DNA of 64,000 bases from Bromus sterilis (GCA_950022295.1 OX465600.1:289585782-289649781), one strand, 5' to 3'. Counted from the stretch's first letter, positions 46,138 to 58,460 are shown. Notes: generated from the sequence alone by a model not told the origin. Made by a program: numbers and translations.

Positions 46138-46590
46138 TACTAAAATAGACATGATAACACTACTGAATTTGCCCCCTCTACCCTCCACACTCTACAACAA
46201 ATATATTAAAAGTTAGGGGTAAAAACATGTGCGATTTACCAGGGCAAAAAACTCGTAATCTATGTATACGAAGACCGGTTGCCAGTGGGGAAAGGAAGAA
46301 ATTCGTCATGACAAAAAAAATACATCCAATAGTCTAAAAAAGAGCAAATGTAGAAGCATGTGTGCCCCTTTTGCCCACTAGATCACCTAGATAAAATTTT
46401 ACTAATTTGCCATATATTGGTGGGTGTGGCTATGGCAAGAAACACACAAAACCACTCAAAAGAAAATTGCTAGAAAGAAAATAAAAAAATCAAGCATTTT
46501 CCATAAACTATGATACCTTACCCATACTTGACATACAACAATAAATTAACAAAATGTTTAGCATAAACAGATGCCATGTGACCCCTTGTA
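46138..46590. other. AT-rich spacer
   Basis: Nothing recognised besides scattered TTTGCCA-like words related to the neighbouring arrays. Confidence 0.4.
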
Positions 46591-47133
46591 CTACATATCC
46601 TGCGCGTTGCTGCGAAAACTATTAATATTTATAAATGTTTTAAAATATGAGAAAAATTATGAATTTTGATATAAATTCGTTATTAATTATTTTTCGGAAG
46701 AAATATTGCTTAGAGTAAAAAATCTAAGAAAATTTGATGAAAATATGAAAATGAGTGTGATTTTTGTTTTATTAATTTATTACCTTGAGAATATACCAGT
46801 GAGACGATATGAGATGAAAACAACGTTGAGTGAGAGAGTGGAGACATCACTTTTAGATAAACCTAAAACAATCATAAAAAATATCGCATAGAAACATAAA
46901 ATGTGAGGGAACTCATACATTGATTTTCTATTCAAAAAATCCTATTATAAATTGTGAGGTTAGTGCATAATTTTTTTAATATTTATTTGTGATGGATTGC
47001 ATGCACATGCAGATTTAATGGAAGCATGTGCATGAAAAGTTAGTGGAAAAAAGATGGACCTACTTAATGATGTGGATAGCTTGCATGTCAATATAAATAG
47101 GTTAGTGAGGATGAACTATTTAGGTATTATAGA
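46591..47133 (-). mobile_element. Small non-autonomous Helitron, diverged relative of 27352-27909
   Basis: Homologous over its length to the 27352-27909 element. Landmarks are TTATTACCTTGA, CGATATGAGATGAAAACAAC, AATTGTGAGGTTAGTGC-like and TATTTAGGTATTATAGA. The 5' TC end on the minus strand is at 47133. The 3' hairpin is kept (CGCAGCAACGCG), but the CTAG end has changed to GTAG (46591-46594). Confidence 0.75.
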
Positions 47134-47339
47134 TTAGCACAAAAAAAGAGTTTTATCTGAAATGCAATTTGTTATCCCAATACACGATCTTATTGTTTCA
47201 AATTTGACAAAATATTTCTCTTGAAAATTAGCCAAAACTTACAAAGTAGAGAGAAGGTAGCAATGGTGATAGTACATAATCTCTTGCAAAATAGCCATAA
47301 CTTACAAACAAAGAGAAGGTAGCAATTTGTTTGTACTTA

Positions 47340-48370
47340 ATTAATAAAATTGCCATGGTATAAGTAATAAAATTGTTGTAGTCTACTCAATATAATTTCC
47401 ATGGTCTAATTAATAGAATTGACATGCTACCTACATTAATCAAACCATAGGCTAAATAACAAAAAATTCATTCTTTAAATAATAAGATTGTGGTGATAAC
47501 TACAATGAACTACCAAAGATATAATCTTACATCTTACATTCTTAAGAAGTTGCTCCTCACTACTTCCAATTCTCTCAACATGCACACACTCCACCTCAGC
47601 ATGCATGTCACATCACCCTCCACTATCATATTTCGCTCAACATTCAAACATGCCACCTCATCATCCAACATGCATGAGAAAGACCCGCCTCAATATGCCA
47701 CTATGCATAATAAAAACCCACATGCAACATGCATGCATGGGAATTTTTATTTTATTATGATATTTATATCAAACTCATATATTAGTTCAAAAGTTATTAT
47801 TTCAAATATACATGCTTCATTTAACCAAACATTTTCACTGAAATATTTTACAAAAAAAATTCCGCAACAACGTGCGGGGCATCATCTAGTTAATAGAATT
47901 GCCATGGCCTGAATGAGCCATGATACATATAGTAAGACTATCATGGACTAAAGTTTGTCAGTTGCCATGCTACCTTCAAGAAAATTACCAATGTAGTTAA
48001 TAAAATTGGCATGATCTAAACAATAGAATTGCCATTGTTTAGTAAAAAAAATTACTATGCTACCTACATTAAATCAACCATAGGACATTTCAAAACCTTC
48101 CATGGTTGAAACTAATAAAATTCATACGATAGAAAAGAATGAACTATCATGATAAAATTAATAAATTGCCATGTTACATGTAGTAGAACTACCATGGTCT
48201 AAGGAATTAACTTGGCTTTATCTAAAGTATAAAAAGTGCCATTTTACATAGAAACAAAACTACCATGATCAAATTAATAAAACTATCATGGTTTAGATAT
48301 TAAATTGATCTAATTAATAATCTTCCATGGTCTAATTAACAAAATTGCCATGTTATAAAAATTAAAAAAT
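47340..48370. repeat. Inverted counterpart of the CATGGCAA array
   Basis: Repeats of the type AATAGAATTGCCATGGTCTA and ATTGCCATGCTACCTACATT are the reverse complement of the 44330-45185 motif. A small Helitron (47525-47889) interrupts them. Unit spacing is about 30-45 bp and degenerate. Confidence 0.7.
47525..47889 (+). mobile_element. Small Helitron, 365 bp
   Basis: The left end is A|TCTTACATCTTACATTC. The right end has a CCGCA/TGCGG hairpin (about 47862-47876), GGCATCAT, then CTAG (47886-47889) followed by T. No coding sequence. The interior is rich in CATGCAT words. The 5' boundary is less certain than the 3' one. Confidence 0.7.
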
Positions 48371-48600
48371 TCATGCAACATAAATTGAAATCGTTATGTT
48401 GTATAAATAGAATTTGTTATGGTCTATTTAAACAAATTGCGATGATACCTATGATAAAAATAAGAAAAAATTATCTCTACAAACATTTCTATGTTGAAAA
48501 AATGTATAGCGGGGCACGAAAAAATTGTTCTTTTGTTCTTTTGAAGGAAATGACAAAGTTAAAATATTTATTGAAAAGATGGCAAATTTAGAAATTTACA
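48371..48600. other. AT-rich spacer
   Basis: No features recognised. Confidence 0.4.
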
Positions 48601-48602
48601 TA

Positions 48603-48715
48603 CCCCCTCTGGTCGGAATTATTTATTGCTTAAATGAATGTATCTAGCACTAACATAGTGCTCGATACATCCATTTGAGCGATAAGTAATTTTGGCTAAT
48701 GGGAGTACTAAAATT
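48603..48715. mobile_element. Stowaway-like MITE, 113 bp
   Basis: It starts CCCCCTCTGGTCGGAATTAT and ends ATTTTGGCTAATGGGAG, flanked by TA (48601-48602, 48716-48717). The interior AATGAATGTATCTAGCAC/GTGCTCGATACATCCATT is an inverted pair, so the whole element folds back. Confidence 0.85.
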
Positions 48716-48936
48716 ACCATGAGAAAAATTATTGAAATCTGGTATAAAAGTTAGGACAAATATTGATTCGCCATGGCAAATATAAAAAACCAATGTGTAG
48801 GACGGGTCTAGAGAGCTCGACAATCGGCATGGGCACCTGACCTCACCCTCTTTGTTAGGTATGGGCGAGGGACGGCGAGCATCCAAGGGCTTCGGCTGGT
48901 GGGTGGGGCTCTGGGAGGAGGGCGCGGGCGAGCAAT

Positions 48937-49831
48937 GATAAGGTTGACGCCATCCGTCGCACGTGGGAGACATTTGATTGAATGGGGTTCGTTCAAGCTG
49001 CCATGTTATCCACGCCAAGATTCGCACGAATACATTCAACGGCTATGCATCAGTTGCGCCAGGAAACAAAAATATGGCGTTCGCGCTATAACTTTTTCCT
49101 TATTTTAATGTACTTTGATTTGCATCAAAAGTAGAGATATTATTGGTTCTAAATCAGATGGACTATCGCCCCTCTCAAAGTTTTTTTTGGAAAAGTAGAA
49201 GGGTGTCGACGAACCTAACATCTCACTAATTATCCCGAGGCGGAGTACATCTTACAAAATAGACCCTAAAAAAGTAGAAATTACAACCATGACCTTTAAT
49301 CTTGTGAAAAGGACCTTCAAGAAGAAAATGCAACAGGTTCCCTGCTCCTCCTTGATGGTCAGAATCATCATCGACACCAAGAACAAACCCTTGGTTGGAT
49401 GAGATCTCTATGAACCTGTAGAAACCAGCAAAGAGGAGCACGGCCTCCCCATAGAGGTTGAAATATGACTGCCCTTCAACCAGAAGAAACCAGAGCTCGT
49501 AGGAGAAGACCGACCATCGACCATCACAGTGGGCAGCGTAGCTCCCGGAGGAGACCACCCTTTAACCACTGGATGGACGGTGTAGCCTTTTCCAGGACAA
49601 CTTCAGTTGATCTACACAAAACCCGACTCACCATCTCCACAGCTCCTGGCCTCCCACTCCTCTCCACCGCCTTGATAGCCTCCCAGGAGCACGAATACAA
49701 CAAGATCCTAGATAAGAGCAGAGGGCACGAGCTTATTGTTAGGGTTGTCGGGGAGGATCTCCTTGATCACCGCGGGCACCTTGCCGCTGCAGCGAAGAAA
49801 CCCATCTCCATCACCACCGGCATGTAGCCAC
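48937..49831 (+). repeat. Duplicated XLG upstream region, distal copy, part 1
   Basis: From GATAAGGTTGACGCCATCC it matches 61094 onward, including ATTCAACGGCT, GTTCGCGCTATAAC and the region around 49465-49820. It is cut at the GCCAC target site by the Copia element. The open frame 49465-49827 is shared with the proximal copy and has no recognised domain. Confidence 0.9.
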
Positions 49832-51538
49832 TGTTGGGATACGGGACAGAAAACACAAAATTTTCATACCTACGGTACCCGAACCCAAGATCTATGCTAT
49901 GGCGATGTGAAGTAACGGAGGGAATCGGTGTTCATACCTTTGAAGACCGAAAGAGGGAAACGTTCTTGCGAACGTGGTTGGCGTAGACTCAGAACTACGA
50001 CCTCCCTGTCGTGTAGAAGACCACCACCGGCGAGGATGACTCCCGGTAAACCTCCAGCGACGAAGTAGCACCATAGGTGTAGTGCCTCGAAGAGATTATA
50101 CACGTACGGTACAATCGATGTTCCTCCCGGGCCCCGAACAAGGCGAGCAGCGGAAGAAAGACGGCTACGGATCCCGACCCCAGCAGAGCGACGGCCTGCC
50201 TTATGGTGGAGAACTCCAATCCAGGTGCAGACTCCAAACAAGGGGAGTCCACTTCCGGGAAGGAGAAGGAGGAAGAAGGAGATATTGGTGTGTTGGAAAA
50301 AGGGGGGACTACCCCTCCTTATATAGGCCAAGGGGGGGTGTGATCCTCCTTCCCTTCCCCATATGGGACTAAACTCCCAAGGGGGGTGCGCCGGCCATAG
50401 GTGGGGTTGGGCCCCACCCTTGGCGCCAAGCCCAAGGGGGGAAACCCCCTCCTCCCCTAATGGGCCCCATGGGCCCATATAGCCTTTTTCCCATATTTTA
50501 ATTTATTTAATATGTTTTAAATATTTAATTCAGATAATTAAATAATAAAACATTATTAAAACAATTAAACTTTATTTTGAACTATTCAAAATGTCCGGAA
50601 ACCATTCCGTCCTCCTCCGGAACTATTCCGGTGATTTCTCCTATTTCATCGATTGATCCCGTAACTGTCCTATGCATCGATTGCCCTTAAGTGTAACACC
50701 CTAACGGTCCGGGAAACAACAGACATGGTCGAGACTCTTCTCATTGACCAATGACTAGTCAGTTGGACCTGGTTACAATCCTTGACAGCCCCTGCGCTTC
50801 CATCGAATGAACTTCGATCGCTTTTGGAAACCGTTAACGATACGACGTAATCCCTTTGTGTTGCGGTACTTTGTTTGTCCGAGGTTTGATCGTCGGTATC
50901 CTACATGCCGTGTTCACATCTCGTTCACAACAAACAACTTCTCTCGTCCATGATCATTTCATCTCTTGTGACCTAGTCACGTCCTTGCAAGGTGTTGATG
51001 CAATATCACCGAGTGGGCCCAGAGTACCTGTCCTGTCACAAGGACTGACAAATCCCGCTCTGATCTATTAACATACTCATCAACCATCTATTTCGGAATA
51101 CCCAAAGTGCACCGTTATAGCCAGCATATTTCAGTCAGGCGGTGGGATACAAATCAAAGTCTCCTCATAGATGGTAATTACGTATGATCATTACGGTCTA
51201 AGGACTAAGCCATACGTTACAAAGTCATAGCAACACTGAACTATGTGACTCGATCACATTGCAATACTTTAGGTGGGTGTACGTCCATCACATCATTCCC
51301 CTTAATGATATGACCTCATTGTCAATGGACTTAAGTGTCGCCATGATCAGGAAAGTTTGATCAATCAATTGCCCAATGAGATAGTTTACCCGAGTTAAAC
51401 TACGGACCATGTTTTATACTACACCTGTATTAGTATTTCCAAGTAATACAGTTATAGCACAGTATAAAACGTATTATGAACAAAACGGATATGTGACAAA
51501 TATCTTTATTAATTTGTCTCTAGGGCACATATCCAACA
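49832..51538 (-). repeat. Copia 3' LTR
   Basis: 1,707 bp. Because coding is on the minus strand, the low-coordinate LTR is the 3' LTR. The adjacent stretch at 51539-51550 reads AAGTGGGAGAC on the minus strand, a polypurine tract. Confidence 0.95.
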
Positions 51539-51550
51539 GTCTCCCACTTG
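51539..51550 (-). other. Polypurine tract
   Basis: AAGTGGGAGAC on the minus strand directly before the 3' LTR. It primes plus-strand DNA synthesis in retrotransposons. Confidence 0.8.
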
Positions 51551-51569
51551 CACTAGAGTACAAATTACA

Positions 51570-53048
51570 CTAGTTTACATCAGGTATGTATCTAACACCC
51601 ATGGTCTCTCGGTGTTCTTCAAACTTGCCCCGTGGAAGAGGTTTAGTCATCGGGTCTGCTGCGTTCAGATCCGTATGTATCTTGTGAATCCTAGTGTGTC
51701 CATCCCTGACGTAGTCTCGCGTCACATGGAACTTTCGGAGGATGTGCTTGGCTGTAGAGTGAGTTCTTGGCTCCTTCGCGTTAGCAATGGCACCCGTGTT
51801 GTCGCAGAAGATTCCCACGGGGTCAATGTAACTGGGAAAGACGCCAAGCTCGATCACGAACTTCTTCAGCCACAACGCCTCGTTTGACGCTTCGCAAGCG
51901 GCAATATACTCCGACTCCATTGTAGATTGAGCGACGACTGACTGTTTGCCGCTCCTCCAGCTAATTGCGCCACCGTTCAACATGAAAACATATCCCGTCT
52001 GGGATTTCGAGTCATCTAGATCTGAGCCGAAGCTTGCGTCAACGTAACCTTTTACGGTGAGCTCCTCATCAACTCCTCCATAAACGAGAAAGAGATCCTT
52101 GGTTCTTCTTAAGTACTTAAGGATGTTCTTTACTGCTGTCCAGTGAGCCATTCCCGGGTTACTCTGGTAGCGATTAGTCATACTAATGGCCAGCGCTAAA
52201 TCCGGTCTGGTACATAACATAGCATACATGAGAGAACCTATGGCTGAGGCATAGGGCTTTGAGGACATCTCCTCCTTCTCTTTTGCTGTGGTTGGGCATT
52301 GAGTCACGCTTAATTTTACACCTTTTATAACTGGCAAGAGACCTCTCTTGGAGTCATCCATTTTGAACCTTTTCAATATCTTGTCAATATAAGTGTTCTG
52401 ACTCAAGGCCAACCGTCGATTAGGTCTATCTCTATAGATCTTAATCCCCAATATGTACGCAACTTCACCTAGGTCCTTCATGGAAAATTGTCCATTCAGA
52501 TATTCCTTCACTTCCTCTAAGAATTTCTTATCGTTCCCTATTAGTAATATGTCATCTACATATAACACAAGGAATGCTACGGAGCTCCCACTCAGTTTCT
52601 TATAGACGCATAACTCTTCGACGTTTTGGACAAATCCAAAAGCTTTAATGACCTCATCAAATCGAAGATTCCAGCTCCGAGATGCTTGCTTCAACCCATA
52701 GATGGACCGTTGAAGCTTGCAAACCTTACCAGCGTTCCTTGGATCGACAAACCCCTCTGGTTGCATCATATACAACTCTTCCTCAATGTTGCCATTTAGG
52801 AATGCAGTTTTCACATCCATCTGCCATATCTCGTAATCATGATATGCAACTATTGCTAGTAGGATCCGAATAGACTTTATCATCGCTACAGGAGAAAACA
52901 TCTCCTCGTAGTCAACTCCTTGAATTTGTCGGAAACCCTTCGCGACAAGTCGAGCTTTGTAGACAGATACGTTTCCGTCTGCGTCAGTCTTTTTCATGAA
53001 AATCCATTTATTCTCGACGGCCTTGCAGTCCTCGGGAATATCCACCAA
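51570..53048 (-). pseudogene. Copia reverse transcriptase and RNase H
   Basis: An open 492-codon piece of the pol polyprotein. Reverse transcriptase motifs include QMDVKTAFLNG (about 76-86), SIYGLKQASRSW and YVDD (163-166). RNase H residues are seen in DASFGSDLDDS, ESEYIAACEA and DNTGAIANA. The piece is separated from the integrase part by a stop between MHTN and VWTLVD (53049-53058 region), where the family normally has a Gln codon. RT itself shows no break. Confidence 0.92.
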
Positions 53049-53057
53049 AGTCCATAC

Positions 53058-53801
53058 TTAGTTGGTGTGCATGGAGTCTATTTCGGATTTCATGGCTTCA
53101 AGCCATTTCTCGGACTCGGGTCCCTCCATTGCTTCTTTGTAACTTGTAGGTTCATCCGACTCATCAGCCGAGATTGGATTCACAAGCTGTCCGTAAAACT
53201 CAGTAGGTTGACGGACTCTTGATGACCTACGGGGCATAAAAGGTTCCTCTTCATTCTCATCATGATCATCATTAATGTCATGATCGTTATGAATGTCGTT
53301 CTGGCCATTCTCTTCAGCTCCCACTGTGGAAGATGGTTCCAGAACAATTTCCGTAGCCGTTTCTTCCAATTGGAGTGATTGGCCAGTCACTTCATCGAGG
53401 TCTATTTTCCTCCCACTCAACTCTTTCGAGAGAAACTCCTTCTCAAGAAAGTGTCCCGTCTTGGCAACAAACATTTTGCTGTCAGACTTGTTGTAGAAGG
53501 TGTATCCACAAGTTTCCTTGGGATAGCCCACAAAGATGCACTTATCCGCCTTGGATTCAAGTTTGTCAGGCTGTAGTTTCCTTACATAAGCCTCACAACC
53601 CCAAATCTTCAGGTGAGACAACTTAGGTTTTGTGCCATGCCATTCTTCAAATGGTGTTGTCTTTACGGATTTGGATGGTGCCCTATTAAGAATATGAACG
53701 GCAGTTTCTAATGCATACCCCCAGAATGACACAGGCAAATCAGTATGAGACATCATCGATCGTACACTATCCAATAGGGTTCGATTACGTCGCTCAGCCA
53801 C
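53058..53801 (-). pseudogene. Copia integrase C-terminal part and linker
   Basis: A 247-codon piece beginning MAERRNRTLLDSVRSMM, which contains the integrase catalytic Glu. It continues through KLSHLKIWGCEAYVRKL, typical of Copia integrase ends, into an acidic linker before the reverse transcriptase. A TAG where the family has a Gln codon (about 53811) separates it from the preceding piece. Confidence 0.9.
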
Positions 53802-53810
53802 ACCGTTTCT

Positions 53811-54611
53811 CTAAGGTGTGCCTGCCGGCGTAAGCTGTGGTACTATGCCACAAGACTTCAGATGATTGCCAAACTCGTGACTCAAATACTCGCCACCTCG
53901 ATCCGATCGAAGGTGCTTGATTTTTCTTCCGAGTTGATTTTCGACCTCATTCTGAAATTCCTTGAACTTTTCAAAGGTTTCAGACTTGTGCTTCATCAAG
54001 TAAATATACCCATATCTACTCAAGTCATCAGTAAAGGTCACGAAGTAACGACGACCATTGCGAGTGGGGACGTTCATGGGTCCACATACATCCGAGTGTA
54101 TGATCCCCAATAAGACATCCGCACGCTCCATTACGCCATTGAATGGAGTACTTGTCATTTTGCCCATGAGGCATTGTTCACATGTATCAAGGGATCCAAA
54201 ATCCAATGACTCAAGAAGTCCATCCTTATGGAGCTTCTCCATGCGTTTTATACCAATATGACCAAGTCGGCAATGCCACATCATCATGTGATCTTCATCA
54301 TTCTTCAATCTTTTGGCCTCAATATTGTTAATGTGACACACGTCACCATCGAGATTAAGTACGAATAAACCATGCAACTCCGGTGCGTGAACATAAAACA
54401 TTTCATCCTTATAAATCGAACAACCAATTGTATCAGACTTAAAAGAATAGTGGTCTCGCTTCAAGCAAGAGCCACTAACGATGTTCACACTCAACGCGGG
54501 TACATAGTAGCAATTATTCAGAACTAAAACCAATCCCGAAGGGAGACTAAGATGCTTCGTGCCGACCGCCAAGACCTCAATCTGACAGCCATTCCCCACG
54601 CGCATCGTCAC
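53811..54611 (-). pseudogene. Copia GAG-pre-integrase and integrase N-terminal part
   Basis: A 266-codon piece. It has the zinc-binding HxRLGH...CEQC pattern (HCRLGHIGIKRM, TCEQCLMGK) and two integrase acidic residues, IIHSDVCGPM and FTDDLSRYGY. It starts at MTMRVGNGCQIEV. The aspartic protease that normally lies just before this point is absent. A TAA lies three codons before the ATG. Confidence 0.9.
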
Positions 54612-54633
54612 TTAATCTTTGAGCAAGCGTCTC

Positions 54634-55497
54634 CTATTCCTTAGTCCCTTCGTCTCTCTTGGCGACCTTGCTAGCCTTCTTGTCCTTTAGGTACTTGGGA
54701 CAGTTGCGTTTCCAGTGACCTTCACCCTTGCAGTAGAAGCACTCCACTCCGGGTTTAGGCTTGGGTGCCTTGGGAGGAGCGGCAACTGACTTGCCATCCC
54801 TCTTGGGGCCACCTCTCTTGGCCTTCTCCCGCCTGCTTGACTTCTTGAAGTCAGTGGTCTTGTTGACCATGAAGACGGCGTGATCCTTCTTGATCTCAAC
54901 CTCGGCGCTCTTCAGCATGGCGAACAACTCAGAAGGGGTTTTGGTCATCCCCTGCATGTTGTAGTTCAGCACAAAACCTTTGTAGCTAGGGGGAAGCGAC
55001 TGCAACACCCTATCAACAGCAAGTTCATCTGGAATCTGGCATTCCAGAGCATTCAAGCGCTGAACGTAGCCAGACATTTTGACTACGTGCTCACTCACGC
55101 TGCCATGCTCGTCCATCTTTGCTGAGAAGAAGGCTTCAGAAGCCTCGTACCGTTCAGCCCTGACTTGAGGTGCGAAGACCGCCTTGAGGTCGGTGATAAT
55201 CTCATATGCACCCATCCTCTCAAAGTGTTTCTGCAGCTCAGCCTCCATGGAGTAGAGCATGCCACTCTGTACAAGGTTGTAATCATCAGTCCTGGAGAGA
55301 TAGACATTCTTCTCGTCTTGACTGGCATCATCTGCTGGTGTGTCACCTAACGCGTCCTCTAGTACGTATGCCATCTTGAGGGGAACGAGGAGAATCCTCA
55401 GGGTGCGGAACCAGTTGGTGAAGTTTGTCCCATCTGTTTTTAGTCTATCTTTATCTAGGAATGATCCTAAGTTGAACGAGGGGCGAGGTGCTGCCAT
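54634..55497 (-). pseudogene. Copia gag
   Basis: 287 codons, from MAAPRPSFNLGSFLDKDRL to a TAG at 54634. It has the Copia gag fold region (GTNFTNWFRTLRILL, LAVDRVLQSLPPSYKGF) and one zinc knuckle CFYCKGEGHWKRNC (253-266), which binds nucleic acid in the particle. The frame is intact, but only 23 bp separate it from the integrase-side frame. Confidence 0.9.
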
Positions 55498-56451
55498 CTA
55501 CAAGGTTGATTCACAAGGATACATATTTAGACTTTTGTTCGTAATGTGGAGTTTCAATTTAATCTCAAAATTCTAGAAAGCTCCCACTTAGATAAACACC
55601 TCTCAATTTAACTAAGTGATTACACAATCCCAGCCCCCATACCTCCCCCGATCGTCACGGCCATCAGTATGCGAACCAGGTAGGCCTCTAAGCCAATCAC
55701 ATCAGGCATGTGACTCGTGCTCGACCTTTCGGTCTCCTGTGTTCCAGGCCCGCGTCTACATACGTCAAGCCTGCCAATCGAACCTTGATGTTAGCTGTTC
55801 AGCAAGGCCATATCTGCATATGCCAGGCTTGCCGAACCCAACCTCATGCGAACTCCGTTTAATATGTAGGACAACTCCGGTATGTACGGAGCATCAAGCC
55901 ATATGGGAGAAGCTTCCAGGCGGTGCCCACCAAGGGAGAACACAATGTTGGTATTGTGAGAGATGGTCCTGTTTCGTGCTACCGTCGATATATCTAGCAT
56001 ACTAGCATAAAACAAGAAGTAAAACTGTAAATCATACAACCTATGACCCCCCTTCATGCAAAGCAAAGTTAAACGCCTTTCTACTTTAGCTTGTGCAAGT
56101 TTTACGTGGCCGCTAGGGGTTTCGAGAGAGAGAACCGTTTCTATCCTGCGAAAAACATGCCACAACACTGTCTCCCATCCGTCTCTGTTACACCCCTGTC
56201 GGGGCCCTCCGTTGCAAACATCTTCGCATCGCTAATGCAGAGAGACAGACGCCCCCCCAGCCATTTTATATGGTACAAGCCATATGTCAAGCGTGGAACC
56301 AGTCTCGCGTAAACGCGTAAGGTCGGTCAGGGGCCGCTTCATCAAACATTTCCGCAACACTAAATGAGTACACGTGGGAGGGTAACGAATGAAGATTCGA
56401 TGCCCACATCCTAGATGTGTTCTACCCGTACAATACATCTACGCATAGCTA
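55498..56451 (-). other. Copia untranslated leader
   Basis: About 950 bp between the primer-binding site and gag on the minus strand. Short open frames only. It would contain packaging signals in an active element. Confidence 0.6.
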
Positions 56452-56464
56452 GCTCATGATACCA
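56452..56464 (-). other. Primer-binding site
   Basis: The minus strand reads TGGTATCATGAGC one base after the 5' LTR end. It resembles the initiator-Met tRNA complement TGGTATCAGAGC used by Copia elements. Confidence 0.85.
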
Positions 56465-56465
56465 C

Positions 56466-58164
56466 TGTTGGGATACGGGGCATAAAACACAAAATTTTCA
56501 TACCTACGGTACCCGAAACCAAGACCTATGCTATGGCGATGTAAAGTAACGGAGGGAATCGGTGTTCATACCTTTGAAGACCGAAAGAGGGAAACGTTCT
56601 TGCGAACGTGGTTGGCGTAGACTCAGAACTACGACCTCCCTGTCGTGTAGAAGACCACCACCGGCGAGGATGACTCCCGGTAAACCTCCAGCAAGGAAGT
56701 AGCACCACAGGTGTAGTGCCTCGAAGAGATTATACATGTACGGTACAATCGATGTTCCTCCCGGGCCCCGAACCAGGCGAGCAGCGGAAGAAAGACGGCT
56801 ACAGATCCCGACCCCAGCAGAGTGACGGCCTGCCTTATGGTGGAGAACTCCAATCCAGGTGCAGACTCCAAACAAAGGGAGTCCACTTCCGGGAAGGAGA
56901 AGGAGGAAGAAGGAGATATTGGTGTGTTGGAAAAAGGGGGGACTACCCCTCCTTATATAGGCCAAGGGGGTGTGATCCTCCTCCCCTCCCCCATGTGGGA
57001 CTAAACTCCCAAGGGGGGGGGGTGCGCCGGCCATAGGGGGGGTTGGGCCCCACCCTTGGCGCCAAGCCCAAGGGGGGAAACCCCCTCCTCCCCTAATGGG
57101 CCCCATGGGCCCATATAGCCTTTTCCCATTTTTTTAATTTTTTAATATGTTTTAAATATTTAATTCAGATAATTAAATAATAAAACATTATTAAAAAAAT
57201 TAAACTTTATTTTGAACTATTCAAAATGTCCGGAAACCATTCCGTCCTCCTCCGGAACTATTCCGGTGATTTCTCATATTTCACCGATTGATCCCGTAAC
57301 TGTCCTATGCATCGATTGCCCTTAAGTGTAACACCCTAACGGTCCGGGAAACAGCAGACATGGTCGAGACTCTTCTCATTGACCAATGACTAGTCAGTTG
57401 GACCTGGTTACAATCCTTGACAGCCCCTGCGCTTCCATCGAATGAACTTCGATCGCTTTTGGAAACCGTTAACGATACGACGTAATCCCTTTGTGCTGCG
57501 GTACTTTGTTTGTCCGAGGTTTGATCGTCGGTATCCTACATACCGTGTTCACATCTCGTTCACAACAAACAACTTCTCTCGTCCATGATCATTTCATCTC
57601 TTGTGACCTAGTCACGTCCTTGCAAGGTGTTGATGCAATATCACCGAGTGGGCCCAGAGTACCTGTCCTGTCACAAGGACTGACAAATACCGCTCTGATC
57701 TATTAACATACTCATCAACCATCTATTTCGGAATACCCAAAGTGCACCGTTATAGCCAGCATATTTCAGTCAGGCGGTGGGATACAAATCAAAGTCTCCT
57801 CGTAGATGGTAATTACGTATGATCATTACGGTCTAAGGACTAAGCCATACGTTACAAAGTCATAGCAACGCTGAACTATGTGACTCGATCACATTGCAAT
57901 GCTTTAGGTGGGTGTACGTCCATCACATCATTCCCCTTAATGATATGACCTCATTGTCAATGGACTTAACTGTCGCCATGATCAGGAAAGCTTGATCAAT
58001 CAATTGCCCAATGAGATAGTTTACCCGAGTTAAACTACGGACCATGTTTTATACTACACCTGTATTAGTATTTCCAAGTAATACAGTTATAGCACAGTAT
58101 TATGAACAAAACGGATATGTGACAAATATCTTTATTAATTTGTCTCTAGGGCACATATCCAACA
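56466..58164 (-). repeat. Copia 5' LTR
   Basis: 1,699 bp, the partner of 49832-51538. Differences are concentrated in the first about 430 bp at the low-coordinate side. Confidence 0.95.
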
Positions 58165-58242
58165 GCCACTACTAAATACAAGGGCGCACCGAGCACTTCC
58201 CTCATCTCTTCTCCAACCGGCGACACCGACAGTGAAGATCGG
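58165..58242 (+). repeat. Duplicated XLG upstream region, distal copy, part 2
   Basis: The short piece between the Copia element and the solo LTR matches about 62036-62113 (GCACCGAGCACTTCCCTCAT type). It ends at the ATCGG target site. Confidence 0.9.
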
Positions 58243-58460
58243 TGAAAGGGCATGTGCCCTTATGTTTGATTTTGGTAATTGATGACAATCTTTATGGACT
58301 AATGGTTTCCTTGAGTTATACTTTAAGTTTTGTCCATAGGCAACGCTTGAAGATCATATGGTGGCTTCAAGGTTGTAGGATGAAGATTTCGTGTTGACCA
58401 AGGTGTTCTTCATGGAGCTATCCAAAGATTGGTCAAGGTGATGTGTGCAAGGTCAAGAGG

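Larger units (their letters stand above)
49832..58164 (-). mobile_element. Copia LTR retrotransposon (BARE/WIS/Angela-like), full-length
   Basis: Two LTRs (49832-51538 and 56466-58164) enclose gag-pol remnants read on the minus strand. Target duplications are exact: GCCAC at 49827-49831 and 58165-58169. The order of coding pieces is gag, GAG-pre-integrase plus integrase, then reverse transcriptase and RNase H, which is Copia order. The LTR length of about 1.7 kb and TG/CA ends fit the BARE/WIS/Angela group. The LTRs differ at roughly 30 positions by eye plus a 9 bp indel, so the insertion is fairly young. It splits the distal copy of the duplicated XLG upstream region. Confidence 0.95.

Noticed and set aside
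49897..50478. 193-codon open frame inside the Copia LTR, also at 56531-57106
   Set aside because: It lies wholly in LTR sequence in both copies and shows no recognised domain. The copies agree only because the LTRs do.
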